64,000 nt of DNA from Lachnospira pectinoschiza (GCF_020564355.1 NZ_JAJCRR010000004.1:1-64000), one strand, 5' to 3'. Shown: positions 43,419 to 53,297, counted from the first letter of the stretch. A program made the numbers and translations. Notes: generated from the sequence alone by a model not told the origin.

Positions 43419-44633
43419 ATGACAACAATTCAGACGATTGCTGCAACGACGGAATGTAATGATGTAATTCCTGAGCAGATGAATACAGAACTGACAATTT
43501 TAAGCGGCAAGTTTGCCGGTACGTGCTATGCAAAGGAAGGGTACCAGACGATTCGTACCCAGCCGGTGGAACGTGCGGTAAAGAGAGCAGAAGGCACGGC
43601 GGAACGCGGACATCATTCGGTATTCCAGCACTGCATGGTGACAATGGAAATCCAATGTCCGAAAATCATTGCCATGTTGTTAAATTCTATCGGTGTATCC
43701 AATACATCAGAAAAAAGTGCAAGATACACCAAAATGCAGCCGCAGACCGAAAAAGAACGGGAGTTCTATGAAAAGTGGCATACACTGGTATTAGAACGGA
43801 TTTGTGAGGTGTATCCGGGAAAATTTGATGAAAAGGAAGTGGACAAGCTTGCCTATGAAAATGCAAGATATATGATTTCTGTTTTTTGTCCGACTGCAAT
43901 GGTCTATTCCCTGCCGTTCCGTAACATTTTCTATGTGCTGGACTGGACAGAGCAGATGAAGAAAAATCTGGAGAAATTATCCGGCGGCTTTAATAAAAGA
44001 CTGCATGACGAACTGGAATCCTTAGAGGAGCAGTTACTTTTAGTTGTCGGCGGAAAACAGAATTTCCATGACAATAAAAATGAAGCCTTCCGCTTTATGC
44101 CGGTACAGGCTTACGGGGAGGACGATAACGACAACCGTGAATATTTTGGTGATGTCTATACGGCAAAATTCCTTGCTTCCTTTGCACAGGTAGCACAGGA
44201 ACAGCGCCACAGAACTCTGCGCGTAAAAATTCATTTCAGCGGGGACGATGCAGAAGAATATGGTTTTTACGTACCGGAAATTCTTCGGGGAACACCGTTA
44301 GAGGAACAGTGGCTTTCGGATATGCGAAGCATTAAGGAAATATATCCGCAGGGAACACTTGTATCCGTTACGGAACAGGGCTTGTTTGAAGATTTTGTAT
44401 TAAAAAGCAAAGAGAGAATGTGCGGCAGGGCGCAGCTTGAAATTATGCGCATTACAGAACAGCTCACACAGAAATTTGTTGAGAATGCAGATAATCTGTC
44501 CACTGCCAATAAGAAACGTTTAAAAGACATCACAGAAAGCGGGAAACCATGCGCCCGCTGTGGATTTGCGGACTTTACCTGTACGGAAGGCTGCAAATGG
44601 GGCAAAAACGGCGCTTTAACACGCACAATTTAG
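43419..44633 (+). CDS. ThyX-like flavin-dependent thymidylate synthase, divergent
   Basis: A 404-residue protein, about twice the length of ordinary ThyX. The first half carries TAERGHHSVFQHCMVTMEIQ and GVSNTSEKSARYTKM, which parallels the SxNxxSxRY part of the ThyX signature; the RHR part of the signature (AQEQRHRTLRVKIHFSG) appears instead in the second half near residue 265. This suggests a duplicated ThyX fold. The C-terminus has a cysteine set (CARCGFADFTCTEGCKWG) that could bind metal. ThyX makes dTMP from dUMP using FAD. AAAAGGAG precedes the ATG. Activity is uncertain given the split motif. Confidence 0.75.
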   Translation: MTTIQTIAATTECNDVIPEQMNTELTILSGKFAGTCYAKEGYQTIRTQPVERAVKRAEGTAERGHHSVFQHCMVTMEIQCPKIIAMLLNSIGVSNTSEKSARYTKMQPQTEKEREFYEKWHTLVLERICEVYPGKFDEKEVDKLAYENARYMISVFCPTAMVYSLPFRNIFYVLDWTEQMKKNLEKLSGGFNKRLHDELESLEEQLLLVVGGKQNFHDNKNEAFRFMPVQAYGEDDNDNREYFGDVYTAKFLASFAQVAQEQRHRTLRVKIHFSGDDAEEYGFYVPEILRGTPLEEQWLSDMRSIKEIYPQGTLVSVTEQGLFEDFVLKSKERMCGRAQLEIMRITEQLTQKFVENADNLSTANKKRLKDITESGKPCARCGFADFTCTEGCKWGKNGALTRTI

Positions 44634-44654
44634 GAATACAAAAATATAGAATAG

Positions 44655-44705
44655 AAAGCTGTCAGATACAGAAATGTAAAACATTTTCTCTGACAGCTTT
44701 TTTGT
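44655..44705 (+). terminator. Terminator after thyX-like gene
   Basis: AAAGCTGTCAGA (44655-44666) pairs with TCTGACAGCTTT (44689-44700), followed by TTTTGT. Confidence 0.8.
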
Positions 44706-44761
44706 ATATTTTTTTAAGAATCCGCCATACTGAAATTGTGATGTTAAAATGGAGGAGCTTT

Positions 44762-46141
44762 ATGAAAAGAAAATTTGGTATAGCGGATAAGCTTGGGTAT
44801 ATGTTTGGCGATTTTGGCAATGACTTTGCATTTATATTATCGTCTATGTTTTTGTTAAAATTTTATACGGATGTGATGGGCGTATCGGCGGCAGTCGTTG
44901 GTACGATGATGATGGCAGCGCGGCTGCTTGATGCGTTCACGGATGTGACGATGGGGCAGATTGCGGATAGAAGCCGCGGAAATAAAAAAGGCAAATTTGC
45001 ACCGTGGCTATTAAGAATGTGCGGACCGGTGGCAGTATCTTCATTTTTAATGTATGCTTCGTGGTTTGCAGAAATGCCGATGACATTTAAGATTATCTGG
45101 ATGTTTTTTACGTATCTGCTCTGGGGCAGTGTGTTTTATACGGCAATTAATATTCCATATGGTTCGATGGCATCGGCGATTTCGGCAGAGCCAAAAGACA
45201 GAACGGCGCTATCGAACTGGAGGACAATCGGCGCTACGCTTGCGGCAACGGTTATTGGTGTTGTACTGCCGTTAGTGGTTTATTACACCGATGAAAACGG
45301 GAATGCCGTGCTTTCCGGTACGCGTATGAGCATTGCAGCATTCTGGTGTTCTGTAGGTTCAGTTATCTGTTATCTGTTGTGTTATTTTATGGTAACGGAG
45401 CGCGTAAAAGCAGAAACAACAAAGCAGAAATTCTCATTTATGGGACTGATTGGCAGTCTGATTCAGAATCGTGCGCTCATCGGAATTGTGGTAAGTGCAT
45501 TGCTGTTACTGCTTTCCCAGTTGTCGTTATCCAATATGGGTGCATACATTTATCCGAATTATTTCGGTGATGTCAAAGGACTTTCGCTGGCTTCACTGAT
45601 TGGAACAGCGGTCACGCTGGTGCTGTCTGCCTTTACGGTGCGGCTGGCAGAGCGGGTCGGGAAAAGGGAAATGTCGGCGGCCGGATCGCTTATCGGTGCG
45701 GCGGCATTGATAGCGGTATATTTTGTGCATACAAAAAATGTGTATGTGTGGCTTATTTTTTACGGCATTTCCTATATCGGACTGGCAATGTTTAATCTGG
45801 TGTGCTGGGCGATGATTACAGATGTCATTGACGATACACAGGTGCGTACCGGACAGCGCCCGGACGGAACAATTTATGCGGTGTACTCCTTTGCAAGAAA
45901 GTTGGGACAGGCGGCATCATCAGGGCTTGTCGGTGTTTTGCTGTCAGTGATTGGCTATAATACGGCAACGGCATATGACGAAAAGGTTGTAAACGGCATT
46001 TATACGATTACGTGTATTGTACCGGCAGCAGGATTTGTTTTACTTGCACTGTCCTTATGGTTTTTATATCCGCTTGGAAAGACTAAGGTGGAAGAGAATG
46101 CACGAATTTTAAAAGAACGAAGAGACAGAAGCGGAATGTAA
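44762..46141 (+). CDS. GPH-family sugar:cation symporter
   Basis: A 459-residue transporter with about twelve membrane helices from the glycoside-pentoside-hexuronide family, which imports oligosaccharides or glycosides with Na+ or H+. It opens KFGIADKLGYMFGDFGNDF, the family signature, followed by FYTDVMGVSAAVVGTMMMAARLLDAFTD, and has INIPYGSMASAIS near residue 125. I chose ATG 44762, after GGAGGAG; a much longer frame beginning inside thyX is spurious. The substrate is unknown; the nearby pectin hydrolase makes oligogalacturonides a possibility only. Confidence 0.9.
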   Translation: MKRKFGIADKLGYMFGDFGNDFAFILSSMFLLKFYTDVMGVSAAVVGTMMMAARLLDAFTDVTMGQIADRSRGNKKGKFAPWLLRMCGPVAVSSFLMYASWFAEMPMTFKIIWMFFTYLLWGSVFYTAINIPYGSMASAISAEPKDRTALSNWRTIGATLAATVIGVVLPLVVYYTDENGNAVLSGTRMSIAAFWCSVGSVICYLLCYFMVTERVKAETTKQKFSFMGLIGSLIQNRALIGIVVSALLLLLSQLSLSNMGAYIYPNYFGDVKGLSLASLIGTAVTLVLSAFTVRLAERVGKREMSAAGSLIGAAALIAVYFVHTKNVYVWLIFYGISYIGLAMFNLVCWAMITDVIDDTQVRTGQRPDGTIYAVYSFARKLGQAASSGLVGVLLSVIGYNTATAYDEKVVNGIYTITCIVPAAGFVLLALSLWFLYPLGKTKVEENARILKERRDRSGM

Positions 46142-46165
46142 GGGACTGGCAGTCCGTTGTTTTGG

Positions 46166-46192
46166 TATAAAAACAGGAACAATTGCTGATAT
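46166..46192 (+). promoter_or_regulatory. Possible sigma-28 promoter of the chemotaxis gene
   Basis: TATA (46166-46169), 15 bp, GCTGATAT (46185-46192): one mismatch to the GCCGATA -10 and one to the TAAA -35. MCP genes are often transcribed by sigma-28. About 100 bp separate it from the coding start. Confidence 0.4.
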
Positions 46193-46290
46193 TATTTACT
46201 TTTACACGGTAATGTGGTACAATCAGAATTACTTAAATAGTGTGACCGGATTAAAATTGAAAATTAAAATACGAAAGGTAGGAGAAGGTT

Positions 46291-47721
46291 ATGGAAAGAG
46301 TACACAAGGCAAATCTGCTGGTGATTCTGGCATGTGTTTTAGCATTGTCAGTAACAACGATTATGTCTTATGGAATGTCGGCAAAGTCTATTAAGGGCTG
46401 TGGTGTGTTGGTAGCAACGCTGGTCATTGTAGCTGTTGCGAATTTTTTGAAAATCAGCGATTTTGCCAAAGCATTGGTCATTGTTTTATGCCCGTCTTAT
46501 GCAGTATTAATTTATTCAGGCTTGGTGAATGGTAATAGAATTGCATTTCTGGCAAATTTTATCACATTAAGTATGGCAGCGCGGTATTTTGATAAGAAAA
46601 TTATCAAGTATTATGCGATTTCGTTTACGGCGACAAGTGTTGCCTGTCTGTTTATTAATGTTAAGATTATTGATGAGGCATTTGTTGGTGCAATTTCAAA
46701 AATTTGTTTATTTGCAGCAAGTGCAGTGCTTTTATATCTTGGGACAAAATTTGGGGAGAAAAAGACAAGGCAGGCAGAAGCGGCACTCTGCCAGGTGCAG
46801 GAAAATACAGCAGTTGCCAACCGGATTGCTTTTAATCTGAACAGGGAAATTGTTGAATGTGGCACACAGGTAGAAGAAGTGACTTCCCATGCACAGTCTG
46901 TTAAGACATCCGCAGAACAGATGGAGCAGGTTGTGGATGAATCCAGCCGTGCGATTCAGACAGTTAGTGAGAAACTCAATACAGCCAAAGAACAGATTGA
47001 TAAAAATTATGACTATGCACAGCAGCTGGAGCAGAGCTTTGCAGAAGTGACACAGGCAGTCAATGACGGTAATAAAGAAGCAAAGACAGTTCAGAAATCG
47101 ATGCTTGAAATGTCTGAAACGGTCGGTCAGGCAAGTGATGCCACGGCAGGGTTGTTAGAACAGATGAATACGATTACAGGCATTTTAAATGATATTAATG
47201 CAATTGCCGGACAGACAAATCTCCTGTCCTTAAATGCTTCAATCGAAGCCGCCAGAGCCGGTGAACATGGAAAAGGATTTGCGGTGGTTGCAGACCAGAT
47301 CCGTGTTCTTTCAGAAGACAGTAGAAAATCGGCAGACAGTATCAAAGAAATTATTCTGACACTGACAGAAACCGTCAATGGTGTGGTAGACAAGATTTCA
47401 GCAGGTGCTGATGCGGCAAAGAACAGTTCCGTACAGATTGAAGATTTAATCGGTAAGCTCGATACGGTTAACAACTCCGCAGAATCCGCAACAGTAGTTG
47501 TCAAAGAAGAATACGATGTTATCGGTGAGGTCAAAAGACAGTTTGACGATATTCAGGAAGAACTGGATACCGTAGCTGCAACTTCAGAAGAAAATGCCTC
47601 AATGGTTGCGGAAATCGGCAATAATATTGTCAATCAGACGGATTATGTCATGAAGCTTTCCGGTTCAATTGACAGTTTAAAGGAGTCTTCTAAGAAGCTG
47701 GAAGAACATTTTAATGAATAA
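46291..47721 (+). CDS. Methyl-accepting chemotaxis protein
   Basis: A 476-residue chemoreceptor. The first 170 residues contain about six membrane helices with very short loops and no extracellular sensor domain, so it probably senses a signal in or near the membrane. The rest is a long coiled coil with the signalling hairpin tip [20 protein letters not shown] and [20 protein letters not shown] near residue 310-345. There is no clear HAMP domain. AGGAGAAGG precedes the ATG. It supports a motile host. Confidence 0.92.
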   Translation: MERVHKANLLVILACVLALSVTTIMSYGMSAKSIKGCGVLVATLVIVAVANFLKISDFAKALVIVLCPSYAVLIYSGLVNGNRIAFLANFITLSMAARYFDKKIIKYYAISFTATSVACLFINVKIIDEAFVGAISKICLFAASAVLLYLGTKFGEKKTRQAEAALCQVQENTAVANRIAFNLNREIVECGTQVEEVTSHAQSVKTSAEQMEQVVDESSRAIQTVSEKLNTAKEQIDKNYDYAQQLEQSFAEVTQAVNDGNKEAKTVQKSMLEMSETVGQASDATAGLLEQMNTITGILNDINAIAGQTNLLSLNASIEAARAGEHGKGFAVVADQIRVLSEDSRKSADSIKEIILTLTETVNGVVDKISAGADAAKNSSVQIEDLIGKLDTVNNSAESATVVVKEEYDVIGEVKRQFDDIQEELDTVAATSEENASMVAEIGNNIVNQTDYVMKLSGSIDSLKESSKKLEEHFNE

Positions 47722-47731
47722 AAATACAGAT

Positions 47732-48133
47732 TTAGTAAATTATCTGGCGCAAAAGTATAGACAGAATAAACAGTTCTGTATAGATGAAAGCCGCAGGGGC
47801 ATATGCTTCTGCGGCTTTTGGTATTTCAGCTATCTTCATGCGGTCTTTAATCGCCATGTTGACAGAACCGCCGGTTGCGTGGAAGAATGAGCCGTGCGGC
47901 AGGGAGTCGATGACGGTTGCACCGCTGTGAATCATCGCACCGGCAAGAATACCCGATGTCAGAATCCGTAAAACGGAAGACATCATACCCTGTGCGTCGC
48001 TAATCATCGTATTAACAGTGCCGGTCAGTCCGCCACCGCCGATGAATCCGCCGATTAACGCACCGAGAATAAGACTATATGCAGGGTGGACTTTCTTAAT
48101 AATTAAAATAATTGCAATCACGAGCCCAATCAA
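47732..48133 (-). pseudogene. gntP: gntP-family permease remnant
   Basis: About the first 72 codons match the start of GntP gluconate/glycerate permeases (ALIGLVIAIILIIKK, ILGALIGGFIGGGGL, LRILTSGILAGAMIHSGA). The frame then jumps to VIDSLPHGSFFHATGGSVNM, a stretch normally near residue 330-380, and soon ends in spurious codons supplied by a terminator. Roughly 270 residues are missing from the middle, the true C-terminus is lost, and no ATG with a ribosome site starts it (TTG 48133 is the best). It follows glycerate kinase after 15 bp, the usual partner of this permease. Confidence 0.85.
47789..47826. terminator. Terminator between MCP and gntP remnant
   Basis: AAAGCCGCAG (47789-47798) pairs with CTGCGGCTTT (47811-47820) and runs into TTGGTATTT. 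The hairpin lies within the nominal frame of the gntP remnant, which shows that the last 30 codons of that frame are not real coding sequence. Confidence 0.75.
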
Positions 48134-48148
48134 AGCTCCAATTTTTCT

Positions 48149-49294
48149 CTATAATGATGAAAATGTCCGTATTGTGCGGAATACCTGCTCTGCGGTGTCC
48201 GCCATATTCTGACGGGCGTTGGCAGGATTCATGGCATCTTCTAAAGAAACAACATTTCTTAAAACCGGGAAAAAGGCATCAATGCCCTCGCGGTTGCAGG
48301 CAGTGGCATCTTTTGTGACACAGCCTGAGAACGCAAGTACCGGTTTGTCAAACTGCTTGGCAATCTTTGCGACACCAATCGGGGCTTTTCCCATAACCGT
48401 CTGACCGTCTAACCGGCCTTCTCCGGTTACGACAATATCTGCATCTTTGATATAATCACTTAACCGGGTTTCTTCAAGAACAATCTTAATCCCGGATTCA
48501 AGCGTGCCGTTTAAAAAGGTCATAAACGCAAAACCGAGACCGCCTGCGGCACCGCTTCCTGCCGCTTTCGGATTGGCGTGCGGGAAAATTTCCCGTGCCA
48601 GTGTGGCATAGTAAGCCAGCCATTTATCCATTTGCAGAATCATGGCCGGCGTAGCGCCTTTCTGCGGACCGAAAATAGCACTGCATCCCTGCTCACCGCA
48701 CAGAGTATTGGTTACATCACAGGCAATACGGAACGTACAGTCTTTTAATTCCGGCAGGACATTGTCGGTGGTAATTTTATCAAGGACTTCAAGACCCATA
48801 GCGCCGAAAGGAACCGGATTGCCGTTTTTGTCAAGCAGTCCGAAACCGAGGGCCTGTAACATACCGGCACCGCCGTCATTGGTGGCACTGCCGCCGATAC
48901 CCACAATAAAGTGGCGGCAGCCTTTTGTAATCGCATCGCGGATGACTTCGCCGACACCGTAGGTCGTTGTATAGAGCGGGTTGCGCTCCGTGTCGGGAAC
49001 AAGTGTAATACCGGCAGCACCGGACATTTCAATAATGGCAGTCCTAGTGCTGTCAACAATGCCGTACTGGCAGGATACCGGCTTGCCGAGCGGTCCGGTG
49101 ACGGTAACGGTTGTAAGCTGTCCGGCACAGCCGAGTGTCAGTGCTTCAACCGTTCCCTCGCCGCCGTCTGCGAGCGGACGGACTTCAATCTGCGCATCGG
49201 GATAGACGCGCCGGATACCTTCTGCAGCGCTGTTTCCCGCTTCAAAGGAAGATAAGCTTCCTTTAAAAGAATCAATTGCAATTACTGCTTTCAT
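48149..49294 (-). CDS. Glycerate kinase (GarK/GlxK family)
   Basis: A 381-residue enzyme phosphorylating glycerate to 2- or 3-phosphoglycerate. It begins MKAVIAIDSFKGSLSSFEAG and has PLADGGEGTVEALTLGC near residue 40, VGIGGSATNDGGAGMLQALG near 125 and VVTGEGRLDGQT near 285, all family hallmarks. ATG 49294 follows GTGAGG; longer frames to 49402 lack a site. It looks intact. Its permease gene downstream is gutted and its divergent regulator gene is fragmented, so the gene may be surviving without inducible uptake. Confidence 0.92.
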   Translation of the reverse strand: MKAVIAIDSFKGSLSSFEAGNSAAEGIRRVYPDAQIEVRPLADGGEGTVEALTLGCAGQLTTVTVTGPLGKPVSCQYGIVDSTRTAIIEMSGAAGITLVPDTERNPLYTTTYGVGEVIRDAITKGCRHFIVGIGGSATNDGGAGMLQALGFGLLDKNGNPVPFGAMGLEVLDKITTDNVLPELKDCTFRIACDVTNTLCGEQGCSAIFGPQKGATPAMILQMDKWLAYYATLAREIFPHANPKAAGSGAAGGLGFAFMTFLNGTLESGIKIVLEETRLSDYIKDADIVVTGEGRLDGQTVMGKAPIGVAKIAKQFDKPVLAFSGCVTKDATACNREGIDAFFPVLRNVVSLEDAMNPANARQNMADTAEQVFRTIRTFSSL

Positions 49295-49536
49295 AAAATC
49301 AACCTCACAATCTTTCAACTTATTTATCATTAGGTTTGGAATCATCTGTTCATAGTGTTTTGTATCATGCGTGTTTTTGATGATGTTATTATAACAGGGC
49401 ATTTTTTAAAATGATATGTTATACAGAACAAAAAGAAGTATAAAATAATATAAATTTATGTTATGTTAAACAATATTAAAGAGAATATAAAAAAATTCTG
49501 CATTTAAAATGTGACTAGGAATCACTGCATTTGTAA

Positions 49537-50077
49537 AAAATTAGAAAAATCACACGGACCAATACCGGTTATATAAAAGCCGGAGAAACCATCGAAGTAA
49601 CAGATGATGACAGCTTTTTCGGCACAAAAAGGGACATCAATATCCCGATTACATATAACGGGAAAATATGAATACAGCCTATTTGTCGGATACGCTTAAA
49701 GAAAACGGCTTATCAGAGGATACGCTGTGCCGGGTGGTAATTGTACGCCTGAATGTGCGCTATAATCCGAATAATCTGTTTATGATACAGTCGGCGATTA
49801 CACAGGCATTTGCACAGATGAACTGCAGCTTTTACAGATACAATTATCCCAATGAGTATATTTTAATTATTGAAAAGGAACGGCTGGAGAAAAACAGGCA
49901 TATTTTAAAAAGACTGGCAGATACATATGAAAAGGTATTGTGTATCGGTGTCGGCAGTGTCAGCACGGTCATGGCAGGAGCGGCATCGTATGACTGACCG
50001 GCTACAATCCGCGTAAATTTACCGATGCCGTCGTCTTATACAGTGCTGTGCGGCTGGAAGATATCCCGGAATCATAA
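49537..50077 (+). pseudogene. cdaR: cdaR-like regulator in fragments
   Basis: Three frames give pieces of one regulator. 49537-49671: YIKAGETIEVTDDD...INIPITYNGKI, like the sugar-diacid recognition domain. 49668-49997: an ORF with LCRVVIVRLNVRYN and YEKVLCIGVGS, like the central domain of CdaR/PucR-type regulators. 49998-50077: GYNPRKFTDAVVLYSAVRLEDIPES in another frame, like the stretch before the helix-turn-helix, which is missing. CdaR-type regulators normally lie beside glycerate kinase and its permease, as here. The identification is by motif likeness and position only. Confidence 0.6.
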
Positions 50078-50118
50078 AAACGATGGACAAGTAATTAAGA
50101 AAATTTCTCAAAAAGTTC

Positions 50119-50150
50119 TTGACTTCTAATGAACGTTAGCATATACTAAC
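50119..50150 (+). promoter_or_regulatory. feo promoter with GTTAG-N6-CTAAC operator on the -10
   Basis: TTGACT (50119-50124), 17 bp, TATACT (50142-50147). The palindrome GTTAGCATATACTAAC (50135-50150) covers the -10. A bound repressor would block polymerase directly. The same motif lies at the DtxR-like/FecCD operon start. Confidence 0.8.
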
Positions 50151-50205
50151 GAAAGTAGGAAAGAACTATCAAAAGTTATTTATGATACACAAGAAAGGAG
50201 CTGTA

Positions 50206-50418
50206 ATGATGCCGTTATCAATGGTTAAAGCGGGGGAAACAAATATTATCAGAAAGATTGGCGGAAAGGAAGAAGTCCGCAAGTTTTTGGAAAATCTTGG
50301 ATTTGTGACCGGTGGGGAAGTTACTGTAGTATCTGAGATAAATGGCAATATGATAGTCAATGTAAAAGATTCCAGAGTTGCAATCGGTAAGGACATGGCG
50401 AACAAAATTATGGTTTAG
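50206..50418 (+). CDS. feoA: FeoA, ferrous iron transport accessory protein
   Basis: A 70-residue SH3-like protein that assists FeoB in ferrous iron uptake. Typical features are the MPLSMVKAGE start, the LENLGFVTGGEVTVVSEINGNMIVNVKDSRVAIGKDMA core. AAGGAG stands five bases before ATG 50206; the frame from 50182 includes the ribosome site itself. It is first in the feo operon behind a regulated promoter. Confidence 0.92.
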   Translation: MMPLSMVKAGETNIIRKIGGKEEVRKFLENLGFVTGGEVTVVSEINGNMIVNVKDSRVAIGKDMANKIMV

Positions 50419-50465
50419 TCATGCTTATATAGAAAACATTTCATGAGGAAAGAAGGAACAGAGTT

Positions 50466-50690
50466 ATGAAAACGCTGAAGGAAACAGCTTGCGGTCAGAC
50501 GGTGAAGGTAAAAAGACTTCACGGTGAAGGCCCTGTAAAAAGACGGATTATGGATATGGGCATTACAAAAGGTGTCGATGTGTATGTACGCAAGGTTGCA
50601 CCTTTAGGAGATCCTGTAGAAGTAACAGTAAGAGGATATGAGCTATCGTTAAGAAAAGCCGATGCGGAAATGATTGAAGTGGAAGCATAA
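50466..50690 (+). CDS. feoA: Second FeoA protein
   Basis: A 74-residue FeoA homologue (MKTLKETACGQTVKVKRLHG, GPVKRRIMDMGITKGVDVYV, PLGDPVEVTVRGYELSLRK) of the more canonical type. Two FeoA proteins before FeoB are common in Clostridia and may act as a heterodimer. GAGGAAAGAAGG precedes the ATG. It is separated from feoB by a 90-bp gap containing another GTTAG-N6-CTAAC box. Confidence 0.93.
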   Translation: MKTLKETACGQTVKVKRLHGEGPVKRRIMDMGITKGVDVYVRKVAPLGDPVEVTVRGYELSLRKADAEMIEVEA

Positions 50691-50732
50691 TTTTCTTGCG
50701 GGGTGATAGACAGAAATTTTTTTTACATAGGG

Positions 50733-50748
50733 GTTAGAAAACGCTAAC
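50733..50748 (+). promoter_or_regulatory. Iron-box palindrome before feoB
   Basis: GTTAGAAAACGCTAAC, a perfect GTTAG-N6-CTAAC match. No good promoter overlaps it, so it may strengthen repression or act as a roadblock within the operon. Confidence 0.65.
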
Positions 50749-50779
50749 AAAAATAAGTTATATGAAAGGAAGCATTGAA

Positions 50780-53284
50780 ATGTCGATTAAAATTGCACTT
50801 GCAGGTAACCCAAACTGCGGTAAGACGACACTGTTTAATGCACTGACCGGTTCGAATCAGTTTGTAGGTAACTGGCCTGGTGTTACAGTAGAGAAAAAAG
50901 AAGGAAAACTAAAGGGACACAGCGATGTAACCATCATGGATTTACCGGGTATTTACTCATTATCTCCATACACACTGGAAGAAGTTGTGGCAAGAAATTA
51001 TCTGGTTGGGGAAAGACCGGATGCCATCTTAAATATCGTAGATGGTACGAATATTGAAAGAAACCTGTATCTTTCCACACAGTTAATGGAACTGGGAATC
51101 CCGGTCATCATGGCTGTCAACATGATGGATATTCTTGAAAAGAACGGGGATAAGATTCATTTAGATAAGCTTTCAGAAAAGCTTGGCTGTCCGGTTGTAG
51201 CAATTTCAGCGTTAAAGGGAACAGGCATTAAGGAAGCAGCAGACAAAGCTGTTGATTTAGCAAAGAAAGCAGCAACTGTAACAATTGCACATTCATTTGC
51301 AGACAGCGTAGAAGCAGTGATTTCAGCAGTGGAAGCAAAAATCGGAAGCGATGTGGCAGACGAACAGAAGCGTTTCTTTGCCATTAAGTTAATCGAAAAA
51401 GATGATAAGATTAAAGATATGATGAAGTCCGTACCGGATGTATCCGCAGAGGTACAGAAGTTAGAGGATGAATTTGATGATGATACGGAAAGTATCATTA
51501 CCAATGAAAGATACCAGTACATTTCATCCATCATTCATGACTGCTGTACAAAGAGCAAGAAATCAGAAGGCGGCTCTGTATCCGATAAGATTGATAAGGT
51601 TGTAACAAACAGATGGGCAGCCCTTCCAATCTTTGCAGCGGTAATGTTCCTTGTTTACTATATTTCTGTAACAACAGTCGGTTCATGGGCTACAGACTGG
51701 GCAAATGACGGTGTGTTCGGCGATGGCTGGCATTTATTCGGAATCGGTACATCTGCTTACAACGATGCAGCTGATGAATATGCTCCATACGATGCTGAAA
51801 TCAAGGGCTTCTTAGAAGCAGCAGAAGAAAAAGCACCGGATGTCACAAAAGAATTTACAGAAGTTTATGATGACGAAGATGCGCAGGAAGCAGATGTCGA
51901 TGCAGCAATCAAGGCATTTACATCAAACAGTGCAATCAAATCTCTTACAACAGAGGTTAACATTGCAGGAGAAGACGAGGACGAAGAACTCGTAAATGTG
52001 AATGTAGCAACATTTGAAACAGCTTTGGAGCAGGAAGAACCGGACCCGGCTGACTATGGTGTATGGGTACCTGGTATTCCGGTATTAATCGGTAACGGAC
52101 TGGATGCAATCGGCTGTGCTGACTGGCTTTCAGGATTAATCCTTGACGGTATTGTAGCCGGTGTCGGTGCGGTATTAGGTTTCGTACCACAGATGCTTGT
52201 ATTATTTATTTTCCTTGCATTTCTGGAATCATGCGGCTATATGGCACGTGTTGCCTTTATCATGGATAGAATTTTCCGTAAGTTTGGTCTTTCAGGAAAG
52301 TCCTTCATTCCAATGTTAATCGGCAGCGGCTGCGGTGTTCCGGGTGTCATGGCTTCAAGAACTATTGAAAACGACAGAGACCGTAAGATGACCATTATGA
52401 CAACAACATTTATTCCTTGCGGTGCAAAGCTTCCAATCATTGCTTTAATTGCAGGTGCGTTCTTTGACAATGCAGGCTGGGTAGCATGGAGCGCATACTT
52501 TGTAGGTATTGCCGCAATCATCTGCTCAGGTATCATCTTAAAGAAGACAAAGATGTTTGCAGGAGAACCGGCACCATTCGTTATGGAATTACCGGCATAT
52601 CATATGCCGACTGTTGAAAATGTACTGCGCAGCATGTGGGAAAGAGGATGGTCATTCATCAAGAAGGCAGGTACAATTATTCTTCTTTCAACAATCGTGT
52701 TATGGTTCTTAATGAACTTTGGATGGGCAGACGGCTCATTCGGTATGCTTGAAGCTGAACAGCTTGACAGCAGTATCCTTGCAGCAATCGGTAGTGTTAT
52801 TGCACCAATCTTTGCACCACTTGGATGGGGCAACTGGAAGATGGCAGTAGCAGCCATTACAGGTCTGATTGCAAAGGAAAATGTAGTAGCAACATTTGGT
52901 ATCCTCTTTGGTTTTGCAGAAGTTGCAGAAGACGGTGCAGAAATCTGGGGACAGCTCGGTGCAAGTATCGTACCGATTGCCGCTTACGGTTTCTTAGTAT
53001 TCAATCTTCTTTGTGCTCCTTGCTTCGCAGCGATGGGTGCGATTAAGAGAGAAATGAACAACACAAAGTGGTTCTGGTTTGCAATCGGATATCAGACAGT
53101 TCTTGCATATATTGTAGCATTCTGTATCTATCAGATTGGTTCTGTATTTACGGGAAATATCCACGTAGTTGGATTGATTATCGCACTTCTTTTTGTAGCC
53201 GGTTTTATTTATCTGTTAGTAAGACCTTACAAGGAAAGCGATACATTAAAAGTCGATATGAAAAAGAAAGCATTTGCAAAATAA
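50780..53284 (+). CDS. feoB: FeoB ferrous iron transporter
   Basis: An 834-residue GTPase-coupled membrane importer of Fe(II). The N-terminal G domain has GNPNCGKTTLFN (residues 9-20), VGNWPGVTVEKKEG, DLPGIYSL and NMMD; a helical regulatory domain follows to about 260, then two Gate-type membrane halves (LGFVPQMLVLFIFLAFLE, RKMTIMTTTFIPCGAKLPI). An unusual acidic insert of about 100 residues (roughly 331-430, e.g. YDDEDAQEADVDAA and GEDEDEELVNVN) lies between the first membrane helix and the rest; it would face one side of the membrane. I start at 50780, after AAAGGAAG. Confidence 0.95.
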   Translation: MSIKIALAGNPNCGKTTLFNALTGSNQFVGNWPGVTVEKKEGKLKGHSDVTIMDLPGIYSLSPYTLEEVVARNYLVGERPDAILNIVDGTNIERNLYLSTQLMELGIPVIMAVNMMDILEKNGDKIHLDKLSEKLGCPVVAISALKGTGIKEAADKAVDLAKKAATVTIAHSFADSVEAVISAVEAKIGSDVADEQKRFFAIKLIEKDDKIKDMMKSVPDVSAEVQKLEDEFDDDTESIITNERYQYISSIIHDCCTKSKKSEGGSVSDKIDKVVTNRWAALPIFAAVMFLVYYISVTTVGSWATDWANDGVFGDGWHLFGIGTSAYNDAADEYAPYDAEIKGFLEAAEEKAPDVTKEFTEVYDDEDAQEADVDAAIKAFTSNSAIKSLTTEVNIAGEDEDEELVNVNVATFETALEQEEPDPADYGVWVPGIPVLIGNGLDAIGCADWLSGLILDGIVAGVGAVLGFVPQMLVLFIFLAFLESCGYMARVAFIMDRIFRKFGLSGKSFIPMLIGSGCGVPGVMASRTIENDRDRKMTIMTTTFIPCGAKLPIIALIAGAFFDNAGWVAWSAYFVGIAAIICSGIILKKTKMFAGEPAPFVMELPAYHMPTVENVLRSMWERGWSFIKKAGTIILLSTIVLWFLMNFGWADGSFGMLEAEQLDSSILAAIGSVIAPIFAPLGWGNWKMAVAAITGLIAKENVVATFGILFGFAEVAEDGAEIWGQLGASIVPIAAYGFLVFNLLCAPCFAAMGAIKREMNNTKWFWFAIGYQTVLAYIVAFCIYQIGSVFTGNIHVVGLIIALLFVAGFIYLLVRPYKESDTLKVDMKKKAFAK

Positions 53285-53297
53285 TGTATGAATAGGG

